Assembly: GCA_034667225.1 (NCBI GenBank)
Contig: JAXDKG010000036.1
Location: 62,001 to 126,000, forward strand
Direction of reading: 5' to 3'
Length of the DNA: 64,000 nucleotides
From: DATMER01 sp034667225
GTDB lineage: Bacteria > Acidobacteriota > Thermoanaerobaculia > Multivoradales > UBA5704
The position numbers were made by a program, and so were the translations under genes. Positions 48,979 through 57,851 of the stretch are shown here, piece after piece (within the stretch, counting starts at the first letter, position 1; each line of letters opens with the position of its first letter). The notes below the pieces were generated by a model. That model worked only from the letters and a program-made list of their open reading frames with translations, made no database searches and was not told where the DNA came from.

Positions 48979-49311
48979 CTACTCGCCGCTCGACAGATCC
49001 TCCAGCGTCCGCCCTGAAGCCAGCCATTCGATGATCCACTGCGGGCGCTTGCCGCGGCCGGCCCAGGTCAGGGCGGAGTTCTCGGGGTGGCGGAAGCGTA
49101 CCGAGGTGGCCGGCACCCGGGCGCGCTCGCGTCCGCGCTCCTGCTTCAAGAGATCCTCCAACGACATGCCGAGAGAGCCGGCCATCTCGCGCATCTGGGC
49201 GATCACCCGCTCCCGATCCGCCTCGCGGCGGCCGATGATCTCCTGCTCGATGTCTCGCGCCAGGGTCTGCAGCTCTTCGAGGGAGAGCTTGGAAAGGTCG
49301 ATCTTGGCCAT
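48979..49311 (-). CDS. H-NS-family DNA-binding protein
   Basis: A 110-residue protein: an N-terminal coiled coil (IDLSKLSLEELQTLARDIEQEIIGRREADRERVIAQMREMA) and the C-terminal DNA-binding unit VRFRHPENSALTWAGRGKRPQWIIEWLASGRTLEDL. The loop A-GRGKRP is the variant of the Q/R-G-R AT-hook-like motif. It likely silences AT-rich, horizontally acquired DNA. GGAGGAG lies before ATG 49311. It sits near the ATPase and 21-bp array. Confidence 0.85.
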   Translation of the reverse strand: MAKIDLSKLSLEELQTLARDIEQEIIGRREADRERVIAQMREMAGSLGMSLEDLLKQERGRERARVPATSVRFRHPENSALTWAGRGKRPQWIIEWLASGRTLEDLSSGE

Positions 49312-49326
49312 GGAATCTCCTCCTCC

Positions 49327-50334
49327 TCAATAGGGTGGCAGGACACCGAGCAGGTCGCCGCGCTCCTCGGAGGTGAGGAAGGCCGCGGCCACCGCGTTCT
49401 CCTGCATCTTCCTCAGGTCGTCCTCGCTCAGGCCCAGCTCTTCCTGCGCGATCCGGTACTCGTGTGCGAGGTCGATGCCGCTGATGCTCGGGTCGTCCGT
49501 GTTCAGGGTGACGGCCAGCCCGCGGGCGAGCAGGGCGGGCAGGGGATGGGATTGATAGTCGGGCACGGTGCTCGTCTGGACGTTGCTGGTCGGACAGACT
49601 TCGAGCGGGATGCCGCGCTCGGCGAGCAGGTCCAGCACCTCGGGGTCCTCGATCGACCGGACGCCGTGGCCGATGCGCTCCGCTCCGAGCCCGAGCACCG
49701 CCTGCCGGACGCTCTCCGCCCCGGCCGCCTCGCCGGCGTGGGCGATCACCCGCAGCCCGGCCTCCCGCGCCTTGCGGAAGTGGTCCACGAACAGCTCGCC
49801 CGGGAAGCGGGCTTCATCCCCGGCCAGGTCGAGCGCCACGATGCCGCCGATACTGCGGTCATGGCCGCGGATCGCCGCCTCCAGCTCGGTCCAGCCCCGC
49901 TCCGCGCCATAGTGGCGGGAGATGATCCCGATGAGCTTCGCCTTGACCGGGAGGTTGTGGCCCTCCTCCAGGGCGTCGCAGGCGGCCTCGGCCACGCCGA
50001 GGGTGTCGAGCCCGTGGTACTCCGCCATGAATGCCGGGCTGAAGCGCAGCTCGACGTAGTCGATCCCCTCGCGGACGGCGTCCTCCAGGTTCTCGCGCAC
50101 GATCCGGCGCACGGCGTCGTAATCCACCATGACCCGCCTGAGCATCTCGAACTTGGCGATGAAGTCCATGAGGCTGGGCTCCCGCCCCACGATCTGGACA
50201 TAGGGGCGGATGCCCTCGACCGTATCGGCCGGGAGGTCCACGTTGTGCTGCCGGGCGAGGTCGATGACGGTTTCCAGGCGGACGTTGCCGTCCAGGTGAC
50301 GGTGCAGCTCGACGAGGGGATAGCCGTTCCGCAT
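49327..50334 (-). CDS. add: Adenosine deaminase
   Basis: A 335-residue metal-dependent deaminase. Motifs are VELHRHLDGNV (H-x-H), LRVIAHAGEAAGAESV (catalytic Glu in HAGE), AERIGHG, LEVCPTSNVQTSTV and LAVTLNTDDPSISG. It converts adenosine to inosine in purine salvage. The length is typical. Related adenine or aminodeoxyfutalosine deaminases are less likely, though the substrate is judged by motif only. Confidence 0.9.
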   Translation of the reverse strand: MRNGYPLVELHRHLDGNVRLETVIDLARQHNVDLPADTVEGIRPYVQIVGREPSLMDFIAKFEMLRRVMVDYDAVRRIVRENLEDAVREGIDYVELRFSPAFMAEYHGLDTLGVAEAACDALEEGHNLPVKAKLIGIISRHYGAERGWTELEAAIRGHDRSIGGIVALDLAGDEARFPGELFVDHFRKAREAGLRVIAHAGEAAGAESVRQAVLGLGAERIGHGVRSIEDPEVLDLLAERGIPLEVCPTSNVQTSTVPDYQSHPLPALLARGLAVTLNTDDPSISGIDLAHEYRIAQEELGLSEDDLRKMQENAVAAAFLTSEERGDLLGVLPPY

Positions 50335-50357
50335 GGGAACGCGATCTTATCGCGCCT

Positions 50358-50384
50358 CCCTCTCCCCCGGCACGGGGGAGAGGG
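50358..50384. repeat. Dispersed hairpin repeat, copy 1
   Basis: Arms CCCTCTCCCCCG and CGGGGGAGAGGG flank a GCA loop, followed by further CCC/GGG-rich bases. The copy at 57852-57878 has the same arms with the reverse-complement loop (TGC), i.e. the same element in the other orientation. It resembles REP-type intergenic repeats. Confidence 0.8.
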
Positions 50385-50415
50385 TTGGGGAGAGGGGGAA
50401 TGGGATCAATCTCTC

Positions 50416-51762
50416 TTAGCGCAGGCCAGCCAGCCGTCGAGCCAGATCGGCCCGCACCTGGGAGAGCCCCGGCGCCTTGTGCCGGCTCTGGAGCTGAAGC
50501 GGGTCCGCCTGCATGTCGTAGAGCTCCCGGCTGCCGTTGCGGTACTCGATCCACATCCAGCGGTCGGTCCGGACCGCCTCGTAGGAGGGGCGCGACTTGT
50601 TGCGGCTCAGCGCCTCGAAGAACAGCGTCCGGTCCTGTCCGGCGGACGGGTCCAGGGCCACGGGCAGGAGATTTCGGCCGTCCATCTTCCTCCGTGCCGT
50701 GGCCCCGGTCAGGGCGACGATCGTCGGAGCGATGTCCACGTTCGAGACCAGTTGGAGGGCCGTGACTCCCACGGGGAACCCGCCGCCGCGGATGATCAGG
50801 GGCACGTGGATGGCCTCTTCGTAGGGAAGGAGCTTGCCTTCCGGGATCCGGTGCTGGCCGTGGAAGAAGCCGTTGTCCGAGGCGAAGAGGATGACGGTGC
50901 GGTCGAGCTGGCCGGTCTCCTCGAGGGTTTTCACCAGGCGCTCGACCAGGTCGTCGATGGCCAGGAGCGATTCCAACTGGGAGCGGTAGGTGCGGAGGAT
51001 CTGGGCCTTTCTCGCCTCGCCCAGCGGACGGAGCTTCTGGATGTGGGGCGGCTTGTCCTTGACATCCGCCTCGTCGAAGGAGGCTCCTGCGGGCAGCGGT
51101 TCATGGGCGAACCGGCCGATGTGGCGCTTTGCCGGCCGTGGGGCAGTCCCCTTGCCATTCTCATCGCTCCGCTCCAGATGCGGGGCGACCGGGGCCACGC
51201 TGAGGAAGAAGGGCTCCTCCATCTCCCGCAGGATCTCCTCGGCCTTGGCGGCCAGCACGTCGGTCTGGTAGTCCTCCTCCGCATGGCCGTAGTGCTCCGC
51301 CTTGCCGCCGTCGATCACCGTGTAGTCATAGAGCTCGTAGGTGCTCGGATCGGCAAGCCCGAACCAGTGCGACCAGCCCGGCGGCACCTCGGGTCCCTTG
51401 TAGCCGTTCAGGTACTTGCCGACGTGGGCGGTCTCGTACCCCGCTTCCTTCAGCCAGACCGGCAGCGTGTTGGAGTGATCGAGCCGGCCATAGCCCCCGT
51501 CCGGCGGCTTGTTCGCCATCACCTTGTGGTTGTGCGCGTACTGCCCGGTCAGGAGCGTGGCCCGGGACGGGCAACAGACGGGGTACGAGACGAAGGCGCT
51601 CGCGAACGTCGTCCCCTCGTGGCCCAGGAGCCGCTGTGTTTTTTCCAGGACACGCATGGATTCCAGGGTCTGGTCGTCGGTAAGGATGACAAGGATGTTG
51701 GGCCGCTCCGAGGCGGCGGCGCCGTTCATTACCAGGAGGAGGAGCAACAGCAGGGCTTTCAT
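50416..51762 (-). CDS. Secreted type I sulfatase (formylglycine type)
   Basis: A 448-residue protein with signal peptide MKALLLLLLLVMNGAAA; a longer frame from an upstream ATG is possible. It has RPNILVILTDDQTLESM, the modification motif YPVCCPSRATLLTGQYAHNH (C-x-P-x-R), VGKYLNGYKG, FFLSVAPVAPHLE and ILFASDNGFFHGQHRIPEGK. The cysteine would be converted to formylglycine by a maturase encoded elsewhere. It differs from the Thr-type sulfatase-fold lipoprotein at 34557. The target could be a sulfated glycan outside the cell. Confidence 0.9.
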   Translation of the reverse strand: MKALLLLLLLVMNGAAASERPNILVILTDDQTLESMRVLEKTQRLLGHEGTTFASAFVSYPVCCPSRATLLTGQYAHNHKVMANKPPDGGYGRLDHSNTLPVWLKEAGYETAHVGKYLNGYKGPEVPPGWSHWFGLADPSTYELYDYTVIDGGKAEHYGHAEEDYQTDVLAAKAEEILREMEEPFFLSVAPVAPHLERSDENGKGTAPRPAKRHIGRFAHEPLPAGASFDEADVKDKPPHIQKLRPLGEARKAQILRTYRSQLESLLAIDDLVERLVKTLEETGQLDRTVILFASDNGFFHGQHRIPEGKLLPYEEAIHVPLIIRGGGFPVGVTALQLVSNVDIAPTIVALTGATARRKMDGRNLLPVALDPSAGQDRTLFFEALSRNKSRPSYEAVRTDRWMWIEYRNGSRELYDMQADPLQLQSRHKAPGLSQVRADLARRLAGLR

Positions 51763-51799
51763 GCCTCCATGATAGCCCTGCTGGTAGAGTAGGCGGCCC

Positions 51800-52225
51800 A
51801 TGGAAGCGCACGAGAAGCCTCCAAAGGACGTCATCAGGAAGCAGCGCCGCACCGCGGAGAAGCTGCGCCTGGACCGCATCGAGCGCCACATCTTCCTCTG
51901 CTGCGACCCCACCAAGCCCAAGTGCGCCAGCCGCAAGGAGACGCTCCGTTCCTGGAAGTACCTCCAGAAGCGGCTCAAGGAGCTGGGGCTGGCGAGGAAG
52001 GGGGGCGTCTACTGCAGCCGGGCCAACTGCCTGGACATCTGCACCGGCGGCCCCATCGCGGTCGTCTACCCCGACGGCGTCTGGTACGGCCACTGTGAGC
52101 CGCCGGTCCTCGAGCGCATCCTGCAAGAGCATCTCCTCGGCGGCAGGATCGTGCGCGAGTTCCGCATCCTGGCGCGACCGCTCCCTGAACGCCCCCTCAC
52201 TGCCGAAGAGCTGGAAGAGGATTGA
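51800..52225 (+). CDS. Thioredoxin-like [2Fe-2S] ferredoxin
   Basis: A 141-residue protein. The cluster cysteines are in IFLCCDPTKPKCASR and GVYCSRANCLDICTGGPIAVVYPDGVWYGHCEPPVLERIL. This matches the COG3411 group with a thioredoxin-like fold. It carries electrons to an unknown partner. Its stop lies two bases before the next gene's start, so the nucleotidase gene may share its transcript. Confidence 0.9.
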   Translation: MEAHEKPPKDVIRKQRRTAEKLRLDRIERHIFLCCDPTKPKCASRKETLRSWKYLQKRLKELGLARKGGVYCSRANCLDICTGGPIAVVYPDGVWYGHCEPPVLERILQEHLLGGRIVREFRILARPLPERPLTAEELEED

Positions 52226-52227
52226 GC

Positions 52228-53928
52228 ATGAAACGGATTCCGCTTCTTCTGCTGATCTTAACCCTGGCCTCCTGCGCCTCGCAGGGGACGCGGACCCCTG
52301 CCGACACACCTGCTCAGGGCGAGCGCAGGGCGGTCCTCCTGCACATCAACGACGTCTACCGGATCGAAGGGGTCGAGGACGGGCAGGTCGGCGGGCTGGC
52401 CCGCCTCCGCACCCTGCGCAAGGAGCTGGAGGAGAAATATCCCGACCTGGTGCTGGTCCACGGCGGCGATTTCCTCTTCCCCTCCTTCGCCAGCCGCATG
52501 TTCAACGGCGAGCAGATGGTCTCGGTGATGAACGCGCTCGACGGGAACACGGCCTTCGACGACCGGATGCTCGTCGTCCTCGGCAACCACGAGCTCGAGA
52601 AGACGAAGCTCAAGGACGCGACCATCCTGGACCAGCGGATCGAGCAGTCGCAGTTCCGCTGGCTCGGGAGCAACATCGTCTTCAAGAAGGGGGAGGACGG
52701 CAGGCCCCTGGTCGAGGCTCCCAACCTGGCACGGACCAACGTGCTGGTGAGCGGCGGCATCCGCATCGGGTTCTTCGGCATCACCATCCCCACGGCCGGA
52801 GTGGCCTACGTGGATGAGTTTGCGGACCCGATCGAGACGGCGCGGGAGCTGACCGCCGAGCTGCGCGCCCAGGGGGCCGAGGTCGTCGTGGCCATGACCC
52901 ACCTCCGGGCCGAGGACGACCGCCGGCTTCTCGAGACCCTGGGAGACGAGGGGCCGGACCTGATCCTCGGCGGCCATGACCACGAGAGGATGGCGATCGA
53001 GGTGGGCCACCGCCTGATCCTCAAGGCCGACGCCGACGCCCGCACGGCCGACGTGGTCCGGCTCTCGGTGGGACGGGACGGCCGCGTCAACGTCTCGCAC
53101 GACTTCCGGGCGCTGGAGCACGTGCAGGTCAGGCCGGACCCGGACGTGCTCCAACTGGTCGGCGACTGGCAGGCGAAGCACGAGCAGCAGTTCTGCACGC
53201 AGGCCGGCTCCTCCCCAGGCTGCCTGGGCGAGATCTACGGCCTCACGCGCACGCTCCTGGAGGCCGAGGAGAACAAGATCCGCGGCTCCGAGACGTCGCT
53301 GGGCGACTGGGTGGCGGACCAGATGCTGCAGACGATGAAGGAGTGCGGAGCCCAGGTCGCCTTCATCAACTCGGGCTCCCTGCGCCTGAACACGGATCTC
53401 CCCGCCGGCACCCGCATCACCCGCCGGCACGTCGAGGAGCTGTTCGCCTATCCCACGCCGCTGCGCCTGATCCGCATCGACGGCGCCACCCTGCAGAAAG
53501 TGGTGGACAACTCGGTCCAGCACTGGCCCGGCAGCGGGAGCTGGCTCCAGATCGCGGGGATGGCCTACGTTCACGACACCAAGGGGAAGGCGGCGAAGAA
53601 CCTGAGCCTGCTCGGCGAGGGGGGAGCCCGGGCGGTCCGCTCCGACGAGACCATCCTGGTCGCGACCAACGACTACATCGTGAACCCCGAGGCCGGGGAC
53701 CAGGACGGCTACACCATGCTGAGCCCGAATCAGAAGGTCGAGGGCTGCTCCGCGGAAGACCGCGACCTCAAGGAAGTGGTGGAGGAGGCCCTCCGGGCCG
53801 CCGGTACTTCCGCCTTCCAGGGCCAGGGGATCGAGCCCAAAGCCGAAGGCCGCATCTGCCAGCCTGATGACAACCGGCCGTGTCTGGCGACGGGGGCTTC
53901 AGAACAGCCGGCCGGCCGCCGTCCCTAA
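52228..53928 (+). CDS. Lipoprotein 5'-nucleotidase/2',3'-cyclic phosphodiesterase family
   Basis: A 566-residue lipoprotein (MKRIPLLLLILTLASCASQ). The metallophosphatase domain has LLHINDVYRIEG, LVHGGDFLFPS, VVLGNHELEKTK, VVVAMTHLRAEDDRRL and LILGGHDHERM. The C-terminal 5'-nucleotidase domain has ETSLGDWVADQML, AFINSGSLRLNTDLPAG and FAYPTPLRLIRIDGATLQKV. GGAAGAGG lies before ATG 52228. It hydrolyses nucleotides in the periplasm or on the surface for salvage. Its end overlaps the converging DUF885 gene by 30 bases. Confidence 0.9.
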   Translation: MKRIPLLLLILTLASCASQGTRTPADTPAQGERRAVLLHINDVYRIEGVEDGQVGGLARLRTLRKELEEKYPDLVLVHGGDFLFPSFASRMFNGEQMVSVMNALDGNTAFDDRMLVVLGNHELEKTKLKDATILDQRIEQSQFRWLGSNIVFKKGEDGRPLVEAPNLARTNVLVSGGIRIGFFGITIPTAGVAYVDEFADPIETARELTAELRAQGAEVVVAMTHLRAEDDRRLLETLGDEGPDLILGGHDHERMAIEVGHRLILKADADARTADVVRLSVGRDGRVNVSHDFRALEHVQVRPDPDVLQLVGDWQAKHEQQFCTQAGSSPGCLGEIYGLTRTLLEAEENKIRGSETSLGDWVADQMLQTMKECGAQVAFINSGSLRLNTDLPAGTRITRRHVEELFAYPTPLRLIRIDGATLQKVVDNSVQHWPGSGSWLQIAGMAYVHDTKGKAAKNLSLLGEGGARAVRSDETILVATNDYIVNPEAGDQDGYTMLSPNQKVEGCSAEDRDLKEVVEEALRAAGTSAFQGQGIEPKAEGRICQPDDNRPCLATGASEQPAGRRP

Positions 53929-55572
53929 CATCGCCTCGCGCACCAGCGGGATCGGCGGTCCCCCATAGGACAGGAACCGGTCGTGGAACTCGCGCCAGGC
54001 GGCCCGCCCGCCCCTCGACGAGGTCCAGTCCTCGCGCAGACGGCGCACCATCAGCTTGCCCAGCGTGTAATTGAGGAAAGCCGGGTCGAACGTGCCGCGC
54101 GCCGCCTGCTGCCGGGCGTTGGCCGCGTCCTGGAAACCCTGCTCGCGGAACATCAGCTCCGCCTCGGCGAGCGTCATGCCGCCGGTGTGGAGGCCGAGGG
54201 CCACCAGGTAGCGGACGTTGCGCAGCAGGGCATTCTGGAGCTGGCCGATCCGCGTCTTGGGATCGCCCGCTCCGAAGCCCGCTTCCCAGATCAGCTCCTC
54301 GGAGTAGTGCGCCCAGCCCTCGGCGAAGCCGTAGCCCACGAAGAGCCGGCCCACCTGCGACTCGGCGCGGTTCGAGTGCAGGAACTGGAGGAAGTGCCCG
54401 GGCCAGACCTCGTGCGCCGTGATGAACAGCAGGTCGGCCTCGCCTGCGATGTAGGCGGCGCGCTCCTCGGGAGTCCACTTGGAATCCGGCGGCGAGATGT
54501 AATAGATCGCCGGCAGGTGCTTGTCATAGGGGCCGGGAATGTCGATGTACGCGGAGTTCCAGCGCTGGTACGGCGGCGACTCCTCGACCTGGGCCTGCTC
54601 GTCGCCGGGGATGCTGACCAGCCCAGCCTCCTCCACGAAGCGGCGCAGGCCGGCGAGCTGGCGGCGGGCCGCTCCGACCGGTCCCTCCGGCGGCTTCTCG
54701 GACTGCACCCGGGCCAGGCACTCCGCAATCGAGACGCCCGGAGCCCATTCGGCGCATGCCTCGCGCAGGGCCGACTGATTGCGCTCCAGCTCGCGGCGGC
54801 CGGCAGCCTCCAGGTCGGCCAGGGAGACGTCCACCCGCTCCGTCTCGCGGAGCATCCTCAGAAAGAGATCGGCGCCGAGGGCGAAGCCCTCCTCGGGAGC
54901 CGAGGCGATCTGCCCTTGGAACCAGGCGCCCAGCTCCCGGACGGCCACGGCCGCGGCGGCATTCGCCTCGCGGAAATCGGCCTGCAGATCCGCGTTCTCC
55001 ACCGCGGCGAAGACCGGGGGGACGTCGCTCTCGAAGTAGCCGGCAAGACCGCGGAAGGACATCTCGCCCAACTCGGCGAACGTCCTGGGCATAGGAGTCT
55101 TCAAATTGGCGCGGACCTGGGCCGCAGTCGCCGGGATCGCCTTCGCGTACTTGACGTAGGCGCGCATGCGCTGCTCGAGCGGGGCGTACTCGCGGGTCAG
55201 GTAGAGCGCGGGGTCCATCGGTCCCGCGTAGTAGATCGGATTGCGCCAGGGCCAGCCGCCCTCGACCCAGAAGAGATCGCTGTCGATCTGGGCTATCAGG
55301 GCCTCGCGCTCGACCCGGCGGCGTTCGTCGAGGCAGTCGGGGTCGAAAGCGAGGGCGCGCTCGCGCTCCGCGCTCAGCCATTCAGACCGGTCCGCGATAC
55401 CTGCCGGGCTCCAGTCCGGCAGCCGGCCGTCGTGCTCGTGCCGTCCGGCCCACTGCGAGAAGGTGGGGTTGCGCTCGAAGTAGCCCTCCAGGAACGACTC
55501 GGCGAAGCGGTCCCAGGCGGGCGCCACGGCCGAGACGTCCAGGCAGGGGAGTCCCTTGGCTTCTGCATCCAT
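53899..55572 (-). CDS. DUF885 family metallopeptidase-like protein
   Basis: A 557-residue protein from ATG 55572 (MDAEAKGLPCLDVSAVAPAWDRFAES). The family's zinc site is LFITAHEVWPGHFLQFLHSNR (HEVWPGH) with GYGFAEGWAHYSEELIWEAGF as the downstream Glu block. No signal peptide is visible. DUF885 proteins are related to M32-like carboxypeptidases. The proteolytic activity is inferred from the motif. Confidence 0.85.
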   Translation of the reverse strand: MDAEAKGLPCLDVSAVAPAWDRFAESFLEGYFERNPTFSQWAGRHEHDGRLPDWSPAGIADRSEWLSAERERALAFDPDCLDERRRVEREALIAQIDSDLFWVEGGWPWRNPIYYAGPMDPALYLTREYAPLEQRMRAYVKYAKAIPATAAQVRANLKTPMPRTFAELGEMSFRGLAGYFESDVPPVFAAVENADLQADFREANAAAAVAVRELGAWFQGQIASAPEEGFALGADLFLRMLRETERVDVSLADLEAAGRRELERNQSALREACAEWAPGVSIAECLARVQSEKPPEGPVGAARRQLAGLRRFVEEAGLVSIPGDEQAQVEESPPYQRWNSAYIDIPGPYDKHLPAIYYISPPDSKWTPEERAAYIAGEADLLFITAHEVWPGHFLQFLHSNRAESQVGRLFVGYGFAEGWAHYSEELIWEAGFGAGDPKTRIGQLQNALLRNVRYLVALGLHTGGMTLAEAELMFREQGFQDAANARQQAARGTFDPAFLNYTLGKLMVRRLREDWTSSRGGRAAWREFHDRFLSYGGPPIPLVREAMLGTAAGRLF

Positions 55573-55611
55573 GGGCGGGAGTTTACCAGGGCGATCAGGT
55601 AGGATTTGCCC

Positions 55612-56058
55612 ATGACAGAGCAAAGCTACGCAAATCACAGCCGGCTGGTCCCCGGATTCCACTTCGTGACCCTGGGCATTCTGGCGATCAACCTCTTGTG
55701 GTCCATCTACCGGCTCTTCCAGCCATATGAGGAGGGGATACCGGTGTTCGACAGGGTCCTATCGGTTCTGGTGGCCGGAGGGCTCGCCGCCCTCGCCTAC
55801 TATGCACGGATCTTCCCGCTGGCCGTCCAGGACCGGGTGATCCGCAACGAGATGCACGCCCGGCTGGAGGCGGTGCTGCCGCCGGACCTCCGCTCCCGGA
55901 TCGGCGAGCTGCGGCGCGGACAGATCGTCGCGCTGCGTTTCGCGAGCGACGAGGAGCTGCCGGAGCTGACGCGGCAGATCCTGGATGGCAAACTGACCCA
56001 GGGGGACGAGATCAAGCGGGCGGTCCGGACCTGGCGGGCGGACCACCTCAGGGCCTGA
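55612..56058 (+). CDS. DUF6526-like small membrane protein
   Basis: A 148-residue protein, MTEQSYANHSRLVPGFHFVTLGILAINLLWSIYRLFQP, with two spans (about 18-38 and 50-70), then a cytosolic helical domain (VIRNEMHARLEAVLPPDLRSRIGELRRGQIVALRFASDEELPELTRQIL). It matches the DUF6526 family, whose role is not known. It lies divergent from the DUF885 gene. Confidence 0.8.
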   Translation: MTEQSYANHSRLVPGFHFVTLGILAINLLWSIYRLFQPYEEGIPVFDRVLSVLVAGGLAALAYYARIFPLAVQDRVIRNEMHARLEAVLPPDLRSRIGELRRGQIVALRFASDEELPELTRQILDGKLTQGDEIKRAVRTWRADHLRA

Positions 56059-56076
56059 GAGCCTGGAAAAACGAAA

Positions 56077-56098
56077 AGGCGAGCCCGAAGGCCCGCCT
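56077..56098 (-). terminator. Intrinsic terminator for the minus-strand lipoprotein gene
   Basis: On the minus strand, AGGCGGGCC and GGCTCGCCT pair (with one G-U) around a TTCG loop, followed by TTTTCGTTTTT. It lies 24 bases after the stop at 56122. Confidence 0.8.
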
Positions 56099-56121
56099 CA
56101 AAGTCGTTCAGGTTGCAGGTG

Positions 56122-56409
56122 TTACGGCTGGGGCGGCTTGTTGTCTTCCTCGCCCTTGTCGTCGGCCTTGCCCTCGCCGGGCATGGTCACGTCGACATCG
56201 GGGACGGTGACCTCGGTCTTCTTGGTCTTCACGTCCACATCGGCGGCGTCGACGTCATACTCGGGCATCTTGCCGCCCTCGGCGGACACGTCGACATCCG
56301 GCATCTTGCCCTCTTCGGTCTGGCGGACCCGGCAACCGGTGGCGAACACCGTCAGCAGGGCCAACAGGAGGACGAAGGACATCCAGCTCTTTTTCTGAGA
56401 ACGAACCAT
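56122..56409 (-). CDS. Small lipoprotein with PDVDV repeats
   Basis: A 95-residue lipoprotein (MVRSQKKSWMSFVLLLALLTVFATGCRVRQTEEG, lipobox FATGC). The rest is acidic and repetitive: MPDVDVSAEGGKMPEYDVDAADVDVK, then VPDVDVTMPGEGKADDKGEED. AAAGGAG lies before ATG 56409. The mature part looks disordered. Function unknown; it may act as a spacer or charged surface protein. Confidence 0.7.
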   Translation of the reverse strand: MVRSQKKSWMSFVLLLALLTVFATGCRVRQTEEGKMPDVDVSAEGGKMPEYDVDAADVDVKTKKTEVTVPDVDVTMPGEGKADDKGEEDNKPPQP

Positions 56410-56505
56410 GATGGTGTCTCCTTTAGCGATATTGAGTAACTGATGCTTCTCGTCGAGTTGGGCCCCTGAAACGGGCTCTACTTGTCCTGATAGACTGCAT
56501 GGCCC

Positions 56506-57174
56506 ATGCCAGCTAAGCGGCTCCCGATCCTGCTCCTGTTCTTGCTCCTGACGGCTCTCCTCTCCTCCGGCTGTCCTCGACTGAGACCCGCTACCGTGCC
56601 GTTGCGCACGATCGAAATCGAGCCGGGTGTTCCGGGCTCGCGCTCCCTCGTGGTGCTCCTGCCCGGGAGGCGGGACAGCCCCGAGGATTTCAAGCGCTTC
56701 GGCTGGGGCGAGCTCGCGCGCAAGTCCGGCGTCGGAGCCCGCTTCGTGGCCGTCGATGCCCACATGGGCTACTACCAACGGCGTACGATCGTGGACCGGC
56801 TGCGCGAGGACGTGATCGCCCCGGCCCAGGCGCAGGGAGTCGACCGGATCTGGCTGGCGGGAGTCTCCCTCGGCGGCACAGGCTCGATCCTCTACTCCAT
56901 CGAGCACCCGGAGGACGTCCAAGGGATTACACTGTTCGCGCCGTTCCTGGACCTGGAGGAGATCCAGAGCCGGACGTCGTCCTGGCTGGCAAACGGGCCG
57001 GACCTGCCCATCTATCTGGGATGGGGGACCCGGGACGATTTCGCACCGTCGAACGGCCGCCTTGCCAAATCCCTTCCGCCGGAGCGCGTCTTCACCATTC
57101 CGGGAGGGCACGACTGGCGCACTTGGACGAAGCTCTGGGAACGGTTCCTGGAGACGGGGGCGCTGAAGGACTAA
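56506..57174 (+). CDS. Alpha/beta-hydrolase lipoprotein (esterase-like)
   Basis: A 222-residue lipoprotein (MPAKRLPILLLFLLLTALLSSGCPRLR). The nucleophile elbow is LAGVSLGGTGS (G-x-S-x-G), followed by GWGTRDDFAPSN with the acid and GGHDWRTW with the His. It resembles carboxylesterases and feruloyl-esterase-like proteins of small size. Its stop overlaps the end of the converging gene at 57171. Confidence 0.85.
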   Translation: MPAKRLPILLLFLLLTALLSSGCPRLRPATVPLRTIEIEPGVPGSRSLVVLLPGRRDSPEDFKRFGWGELARKSGVGARFVAVDAHMGYYQRRTIVDRLREDVIAPAQAQGVDRIWLAGVSLGGTGSILYSIEHPEDVQGITLFAPFLDLEEIQSRTSSWLANGPDLPIYLGWGTRDDFAPSNGRLAKSLPPERVFTIPGGHDWRTWTKLWERFLETGALKD

Positions 57175-57779
57175 CTCCCTCGCTTCTTGTGGCGAGGCAC
57201 ATCCAGGTTGGAGTACTCCAGCTCCTGGTCCTCGCGCACGGCGCGCAGCAGCACGGAGCCGCGGCTCATATCGCCGATCCCCACGAAACAGCGCGGGAAG
57301 ACCAGCCGGTCGCCGAAGACGGGCAGCAGGAGGTCCACGTACTTGCCCGTGGCGATGCTGCCCAGGAGCACGACCTGGGTGTCGTCCGGCAGAGCTTCCT
57401 TGAGCATCTCGGTGTGCTGCCGCATGGGCTCGCAGTACTCGGGGTTCTTGAGGTCGATCGGCGTGCGCCGGACCGTCTCCACCCGCTTGGCCGTAAGGGG
57501 CCACCCCTCCGGCACCAGGCCGAACCCGGGAGCGATGACCAGCACCCCGGATGCAGGCAGATCCCCCGGCGGCTTCGCGAAGTGGCGGGCATACGCGATC
57601 TTTCCCCGGAAGTAGAGCGAGCTGAGGAAGGTGAAGGCCTCCTCGATGGGCACGCCCTCCCGGCTGCGGTAGCGCCGCGCCGTCTCGAAGCGCGCGTCGG
57701 GCGAGAGGAGCTGCCGGCCGCGCTCGCCGGTGAGGCTGGCGGGGGAGAGGATGAAGATCTTGTTGGGCGCTTCAGGCAT
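57171..57779 (-). CDS. Unknown 202-residue cytosolic protein
   Basis: MPEAPNKIFILSPASLTGERGRQLLSPDARFETARRYRSREGVPIEEAFTFLSSLYFRGKIAYA opens the protein. Further segments, LVIAPGFGLVPEGWPLTA and VVLLGSIATGKYVDLLLPVFGDRLVFPRCFVGIGDMSRG, suggest a Rossmann-like alpha/beta fold. The start at ATG 57779 is uncertain because a longer frame begins at TTG 57824 through the palindrome. I do not recognise a family. Confidence 0.6.
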   Translation of the reverse strand: MPEAPNKIFILSPASLTGERGRQLLSPDARFETARRYRSREGVPIEEAFTFLSSLYFRGKIAYARHFAKPPGDLPASGVLVIAPGFGLVPEGWPLTAKRVETVRRTPIDLKNPEYCEPMRQHTEMLKEALPDDTQVVLLGSIATGKYVDLLLPVFGDRLVFPRCFVGIGDMSRGSVLLRAVREDQELEYSNLDVPRHKKRGS

Positions 57780-57780
57780 A

Positions 57781-57800
57781 CCGTTGTTCCAGAACAACGG
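57781..57800 (-). promoter_or_regulatory. Perfect 9-bp inverted repeat next to the start codon
   Basis: CCGTTGTTC and GAACAACGG flank a two-base CA centre and end one base before ATG 57779. It could be an operator, or an RNA hairpin over the ribosome site. If the gene starts at 57824 instead, it would be coding. Confidence 0.45.
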
Positions 57801-57851
57801 TACTATCGTACTGCATTCCTGCAAAGTTGACCCCGTCCCCCCTCTCCCCGT

